Positions 60,201 to 64,000 of a stretch of DNA of 64,000 nt are shown piece by piece. The notes beneath the pieces were generated by a model, which was not told the origin of the DNA, searched no databases, and worked only from the letters and a program-made list of their open reading frames with translations. Source of the stretch: Crotophaga sulcirostris (lineage: Eukaryota > Chordata > Aves > Cuculiformes > Crotophagidae); assembly GCA_013397455.1 (NCBI GenBank), contig VYZB01000133.1, forward strand, positions 1,178,493-1,242,492, read 5' to 3'. Made by a program: the position numbers and the translations under genes. Each line of letters opens with the position of its first letter. The stretch's first letter is position 1.

Positions 60201-63151
60201 CAGTGAGACTGAGCTACCTACATCATTCAAGTTTTTGCGACAAAATTTTACCCAATGTTGATTTAGTCATTAAATTTGGCTTTAGTTAGTATTTGTAAAA
60301 GAGAAGTCCATATTAAGTGGTATTTAGGGCCTTTTAAAGATTGGCCACATTCTTCTATTTTTTTCCCTTAATATTTTTGATAGAATTACAAGGGAAACAA
60401 ACAATTTGGTGCTTTTGCCTTTGTGCCCACCCACACATCTCATGCGTATGTGCGATACACTTCTCTACCTGTCTGTGCTTTTCAGCTGACCAGAGAGTTT
60501 TTCACCAAGGAGCTGAAGAAGCATTACCTGAGGAACAATGACACGGATGTCTTCTCTTCCACCTGGAACTCTGTTATGATCACAGTAAGTCAGGCTGTGC
60601 CAGGGCCACCCTGCTCCCAGCACCTATCGGCAAGCACAGCACCAGGGGTTGTGCCAAGGGCAGGGGTGGAGATGAGAAGTCAGCTGGCAGCCCTTCTTCT
60701 TCAAAGCAAGCTGCCTGTCAGTCCTGAGAGAGACATTCCTGGGGACTGCATCAGTCTTTGTGGTTTGCCAAATCTTGAGGCATTTTGACCTGACTGGGTG
60801 CTCCCAGCTTTCGAACAGTGGGCATAGAAAGCCATGGGGCTGAGTGTTATAATAATATATACATATATTATATATACATATAATAAAATATATAATATAT
60901 ACATATAATACAATATATAATATTATTATATACGATCATATATAATATATACATATAATACAACTGAGTATTGCTGCGTTTACCCTGCCTCTTTCACCTT
61001 GCAGACTACTTAAAAACTATTCCCAACCAATAGCAGCCCAAACTGGTGCTGACTATTGGCTTTTTGTTTGCTCTTGTGAAATGAGTTGGTGAGTGGCAGA
61101 TCAGGCAGGAGTATGCCTAATGGTATGTTTTCAGTATAGAAGTATTAGCCATCAAAATTGACTTTGTTTTTACAGTCCTAATCAGGCAGGTTGCAGATCA
61201 ACTGTGTTGTTGGAATTGGAGTTGTTCTTACCTACCAGACATTCCGTGTGCATGTGTACACACGTGTTCAGTACAGCCCACAGTGTATCTCTGCAGGAGC
61301 CAGAAGTGGGATGTCAGGCTCTGCAGATGAAAAGTCAATTTTAATCTTAAAAGAAAAAGACAACTGCTGCCCTTCATGCTGATTCAGGGCTTTAATAAAG
61401 ACATTTCCTTTTGCTGACTGAAAGGAGAAAGAATTAGAGTGAGTATGACTTGAATCCTTAAAAAGGGCATGACTGGAATCCTAAAAAAGGGCCTTACTTG
61501 TATCATAAAGCTGTGCCTTTGAGCAGCAACAACCCTGGCTGTTAGCTGTGGGGAGAAGGGGCAGTCAGGAGCCTGGATTGTGCTGCTGGCTCCGTTACAG
61601 ATCTGCTGGGTGATCTCAGGCAAGTTGTTCTGGGTACTCTCCAAAGCCCTGCATAGTTTGTGGCAGTACTCCCAGTGGTACCTTAGAGCCTACAGTATGA
61701 CATGGGAACAGTGGCACTTTATAAAAAGGCATTAATGAAACAGAGGCTCCAAGATACAAGCACAACCCACTTCTTGGAAACAACGGGTGTTTTGTCTCTG
61801 CTTTGACTGAAGCTTGGATCCCTGCAAGAATAGGTCTTTGGTAGATTTTTTTAGTATCTTCTTTCAGGGCAAAGTGTCAACTCTGTCTTCCTTTATTCTC
61901 TGTGCCTCTCTCTAGTTTGCCTGTTGTGGAGTGAATGGGCCAGAAGATTTTGAAGGTGTCCCTCATCTTCCACACTCCTCTTTGGAAGTGGCAACACCAG
62001 AGGCTTGCTGCCAGCGAGAGCTCCAGAGCCGGGAAGGGATGTTTGTCAACAGGGAAGCCTGCCTCACAGGGGTGGAGAGGTTTCAGAACCGGCAGGTAAG
62101 GGAAGCCCAACACCCGGAAAAGGAGCTTCACAGGGGGCAGAGGGATGGCAGTGGTGGTCATGGGCAGTCAAGCCATTTTGACTGTAGCTCACATTCTAAT
62201 TACACTTCTGCTGATGGCCTGTGAATTCACGATGTATGCCTGATTTTGAAAACCTCCTTTTGTTGTGTGCACTGCTAAGTCCATCTTGTGCTGTATCAGC
62301 AGAAATACGAAGATTTTCCTAATGAACTGGGAGGTGGGGTGGAAGGTTGTGTCAATTTTTATTGTGTTTCTGAAGGTCAGAACTATGTCTGAGAAGTTAA
62401 TTAGCAACCCAGCACAGGTCAGGGAGGATGGGATGGAGGTGGCTCTTACTGCCTGCAATAGTGGCTCCAGCTTAGCTTGCAAAGACTCCTCCTCAAAAGC
62501 ACGTGCAACTAAGAAACTGAGGGTAAAGAAGGGCACTGAAAACCATGGGTGTTTTCCAAGGAAGTGCTGGAAAGATGTATTTCTCTGCTCTTTTATGCTT
62601 TACAGTAGAAAAAGGCATTTCTTTTGTCAGGCCTTAGCCTGCCTGGGCTGCCTGTCGTCTGCCCTGGGGGTTGTTTCCTCTTGTGCTTGGTCTCTGCTCT
62701 TTGCAGCAGGAGTGCCTCTCCCATGCTGCTCTTCTCTGCCCTCCAAGAAGTCACCGTCCCTGGTGGTTGTTGAGGGGTTGTGAGCGTGAACCGCTCCCAT
62801 CTCACTACAGCAAACCCTTCCCAGCGCTGTCCTGCAGGTCTCTGCCTCCCTGGCTGTGGAGTCAAGTGGGGGGGGGGAGGAAGATCACAGTATTACAATG
62901 TTGGAAAGGACCTCTGATATCATCGAGTCCAGCCTATAACCCAACACCAACACCAACCCAGCATCTAAACCATGGCCGTGGCATGGATCCGTGCTTGAGG
63001 TGCCTGGGTCCGAGAACACGACGTGGTGTGCTGCTCAGGTGTGTCTTAACTGTTTTGTCCTTCCTAGGGCTGCTACACTGTGATCCTGAACTCCTTTGAG
63101 ACCTACGTGTACCTCGCAGGAGCCCTTGCCATCGGGGTGTTGGCCATTGAG
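51180..63151 (+). CDS. TSPAN18: Tetraspanin-18, six joined coding exons, 3' end missing
   Basis: Joining 51180-51242, 52029-52223, 56720-56794, 60486-60584, 61916-62095 and 63068-63151 gives an open frame of 232 residues. It starts [12 protein letters not shown] and matches TSPAN18 as I know the family. Layout: TM1 about 12-34 with Asn17; small loop 35-53; TM2 about 54-74 ending in GCCG; TM3 about 82-108 with Glu98; large loop 109-216; TM4 from about 217 with Glu232. The loop has CCG at 147-149 and cysteines 147, 148, 175, 176, 193 and 206, the six-cysteine pattern. Sequons lie at Asn111 (too close to TM3 to be a likely site) and Asn129. Cys5, Cys8, Cys73 and Cys74 are likely palmitoylation sites. 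The ATG has A at -3 and G at +4. Tetraspanins organise membrane microdomains; TSPAN18 is reported to support Orai1 calcium entry in endothelium and to restrain neural crest EMT in chick. The known family length is about 248, so about 16 codons are missing. Confidence 0.95.
51243..52028 (+). other. TSPAN18 intron between coding exons 1 and 2
   Basis: Phase 0, 786 bases. A 21-base segment (GGCAGGGAGGGTTTCCAGGT plus G) occurs twice, at 51662 and 51693. Nothing else was recognised. Confidence 0.85.
52029..52223 (+). CDS. TSPAN18: TSPAN18 second coding exon
   Basis: The acceptor CCTGACAG ends at 52028 and the donor GTAAGT starts at 52224. The 65 codons (residues 22-86) encode the rest of TM1, the small extracellular loop with [13 protein letters not shown], all of TM2, the cytoplasmic [10 protein letters not shown] turn and the start of TM3. 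The juxtamembrane Cys73-Cys74 pair is a typical tetraspanin palmitoylation position. Both flanking introns are phase 0. Confidence 0.96.
52224..56719 (+). other. TSPAN18 intron between coding exons 2 and 3
   Basis: Phase 0, 4496 bases, the longest intron fully inside the coding part. Apart from the possible hAT-type element near its left end, no repeat or gene was recognised. Confidence 0.85.
52351..52640. mobile_element. Possible hAT-type DNA transposon remnant
   Basis: Begins CAGCGGTGTCAAACTCAAGG, which resembles a hAT terminal inverted repeat, followed by CCCATGGGCTGAATCCG, like the GGCCCGCGGGCCGAATCCGG stretch of such elements after decay. A weak partner (ACTTGAGCCCGGTGG) ends near 52636. 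No target-site duplication was confirmed and the right edge is uncertain. Confidence 0.35.
56720..56794 (+). CDS. TSPAN18: TSPAN18 third coding exon (TM3)
   Basis: The acceptor GTCTTCCAG ends at 56719 and the donor GTGAGT starts at 56795. The 25 codons (residues 87-111) encode nearly all of TM3, including Glu98, the polar residue tetraspanins conserve in this helix. The exon ends at Asn111; with the next exon's Leu-Thr this makes an N-L-T sequon across the splice junction. It is the shortest wholly internal coding exon, with phase 0 on both sides. Confidence 0.95.
56795..60485 (+). other. TSPAN18 intron between coding exons 3 and 4
   Basis: Phase 0, 3691 bases. No repeat family or gene was recognised. 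An A-rich run with forkhead-like motifs on the minus strand lies near 57815-57845. Confidence 0.85.
60486..60584 (+). CDS. TSPAN18: TSPAN18 fourth coding exon
   Basis: The acceptor TTTTCAG ends at 60485 and the donor GTAAGT starts at 60585. The 33 codons (residues 112-144) encode the first helical part of the large extracellular loop, from [10 protein letters not shown] to WNSVMIT. They include the N-D-T sequon at Asn129, far enough from the membrane to be glycosylated. Both flanking introns are phase 0. Confidence 0.95.
60848..60962. repeat. AT-rich palindromic repeat
   Basis: About 115 bases almost entirely of A and T, built from ATATAATATATACATATAAT repeats with CATA/TATG variants. It begins about 264 bases past the exon 4 donor and is likely length-variable and able to form hairpins. 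Confidence 0.9.
61447..61510. repeat. Diverged tandem repeat, 24-bp period
   Basis: GACTTGAATCCTTAAAAAGG and GACTGGAATCCTAAAAAAGG start 24 bases apart (61447 and 61471), with a weaker third copy at about 61494 (TTACTTGTATCATAAAG). Confidence 0.7.
61565..61650 (+). repeat. Possible MIR/CORE-SINE fragment
   Basis: TGCTGGGTGATCTCAGGCAA and GTTGTTCTGGG follow the conserved core of MIR-like SINEs (tgtgtgaccttgggcaagt). Only about 80 bases resemble it. Confidence 0.35.
61916..62095 (+). CDS. TSPAN18: TSPAN18 fifth coding exon (cysteine-rich loop)
   Basis: The acceptor CTCTCTAG ends at 61915 and the donor GTAAGG starts at 62096. The 60 codons (residues 145-204) start [12 protein letters not shown], which holds the diagnostic tetraspanin CCG. 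Cys175-Cys176 in PEACC and Cys193 in REACL follow. These pair with the CCG cysteines and Cys206 of the next exon to form the loop's three disulfides by family rule. Residues about 157-173 look like the variable region and differ most from the mammalian protein as I remember it. Confidence 0.94.
62096..63067 (+). other. TSPAN18 intron between coding exons 5 and 6
   Basis: Phase 0, 972 bases, holding one CR1 tail at 62884-62977. No other feature was recognised. Confidence 0.85.
62884..62977 (-). mobile_element. CR1 LINE 3' tail, antisense
   Basis: ATCACAGTATTACAATGTTG, GGACCTCTGATATCATCGAG and CAACACCAACACCAACCC ending AAACCATGGC. This is the reverse complement of the shared CR1 tail, inserted in a TSPAN18 intron 90 bases before exon 6. 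A G-run (62867-62877) precedes it. Confidence 0.92.
63068..63151 (+). CDS. TSPAN18: TSPAN18 sixth coding exon (last loop cysteine and TM4)
   Basis: The acceptor TTCCTAG ends at 63067 and a GTACTT donor starts at 63152. The donor is weaker than the others but is GT. The 28 codons (residues 205-232) begin GCYTVIL, giving the sixth loop cysteine at 206, and run through most of TM4 to Glu232, a conserved polar helix residue. I found no exon for the expected cytoplasmic tail between 63152 and 64000, so it probably lies past the right edge. Confidence 0.95.
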
Positions 63152-64000
63152 GTACTTACTGTTGCGCGACTCGGAGAAAAGCAGTGTTGGTCCCTGTCCA
63201 GCTGTGACACAAACAGGCAGGTTCTGCCCCTTGCCAGGGGAAGCTGCTCCTGCAAACTGCGAGCAGGTTATCAGCTGGTGGTTTGAATTGCCTAGAAAGA
63301 GCCAGGTGCTTGGTCCTTTGCCACAAAAAAAGGCAAGGAAATAAGCAGTGCTGTAACCCTGCAGTGCTGCCTCACGTTGGCCCTGCTGTCACTTGGTTGA
63401 TGTGTTCAAGCTCTGCTTTAAAAACTTCTCTGTTGAGCCTGAAACTGCAGTGGCTGCAGAGCGTATGTGCTATCCTGCATGAGCACCTGGCTCTTCGGTG
63501 ATGTTTCTGAGGAGCAGGCTTCCACCAGACTTGATATTAGCCTGGAGGTGATGTCCCTGCAGCATTGCTGGGCCAAGGCCAGGTGCCTTCCCGAGTCCCC
63601 CGTCTTGTGCAAAGGAGAGGGATCTGCTCAGAGAGCCCCAGCAGCCCCCCCAAAGGCTGCCCTGTGCCTGTTCCTGGCAGTGGCCGTGATGTGCAGAGCA
63701 GGGACCGGGGGTGGTTTGGGAATGAAGCCAGGCTGCTGCTGTAGCCACAAGCAGGCCAGGGGATGGGGAAGGAGGGGTGGCATCACCTTCAAAAAAAAAA
63801 AAAAAACAGTTTTGCCACAGCTTCTCCTGGGTAGTAGGAAGGGTCCCCTTTGCTGTGGTGCTGACTGCTGGGCAGGAGGGGATGGTGGGAGTGGTCCTGA
63901 GACCGGGAAGGGCTTTGCTGATCTTCTGGAAGATGCAGCTGACTCTGGTTCTCTGTTTTGTTTTTGCCCTCTTCTTCACTGCCCGCCCCCACCATTCCCA
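63152..64000 (+). other. Start of the last TSPAN18 intron, open at the right edge
   Basis: After the GTACTT donor, no acceptor followed by a plausible TM4/tail exon was found. A run of 16 or more A lies at 63791-63808. The final coding exon is expected further right. Confidence 0.7.

Larger units (their letters stand above)
60585..61915 (+). other. TSPAN18 intron between coding exons 4 and 5
   Basis: Phase 0, 1331 bases. Holds the AT-rich block at 60848-60962, a weak 24-base repeat at 61447-61510 and a SINE-like fragment at 61565-61650. Confidence 0.85.

Noticed and set aside
63152..64000. Search for the last TSPAN18 exon
   Set aside because: No acceptor followed by a hydrophobic TM4 end, short cytoplasmic tail and stop was found; the exon must lie outside.
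1..64000. CRISPR arrays, operons, phage or defence genes, tRNA or rRNA genes
   Set aside because: The DNA is vertebrate nuclear sequence with introns and LINEs; no spaced direct repeats or conserved RNA boxes were seen.

Overview
This window looks like nuclear DNA from a bird. It is AT-leaning and intron-rich. Its interspersed repeats are CR1 LINE fragments, most of them short 3' tails of one similar subfamily, plus one remnant resembling a common avian endogenous-retrovirus LTR. No Alu- or L1-type repeats were recognised. The species cannot be named from this sequence alone.

I can support one protein-coding gene: tetraspanin-18 (TSPAN18) on the + strand, in the right-hand quarter. Six coding exons lie between 51180 and 63151: 51180-51242, 52029-52223, 56720-56794, 60486-60584, 61916-62095 and 63068-63151. 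They splice in frame to 232 residues, with GT donors and AG acceptors at every junction. The product carries the N-terminal cysteines, four membrane segments, the CCG motif and six cysteines of the large extracellular loop. The last roughly 16 codons and the 3' UTR were not found, so they probably lie past the right edge. A probable non-coding 5' UTR exon is at 48524-48613. It contains an in-frame stop 23 codons before the chosen ATG and a six-residue upstream ORF.

The first 48.5 kb has no recognisable protein-coding gene. It is either a large 5' intron of TSPAN18 or its upstream intergenic flank; no promoter or CpG island was seen to decide. It holds a degraded antisense CR1 ORF2 fragment (about 7152-7610), a 53-bp A-rich minisatellite (15201-15400), a 5'-truncated CR1 (27492-27895), CR1 tails (31172, 41978, 46820), an antisense LTR remnant (31836-32350), small tandem duplications, and several stretches that read like conserved non-coding or enhancer DNA (5860-6075, 25225-25510, 31400-31790, 40441-40900, 44076-44420, 45080-45480). 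TSPAN18 introns carry an old CR1 (49180-49380), a possible hAT-type element (52351-52640), an AT-rich palindromic block (60848-60962), a possible SINE fragment (61565-61650) and another CR1 tail (62884-62977).

No RNA gene, CRISPR array, operon or defence system was recognised. I did not find a new biological system. The points worth a second look are the candidate enhancers, the 5' UTR structure, the diverged loop segment of the tetraspanin and the CR1 subfamily.
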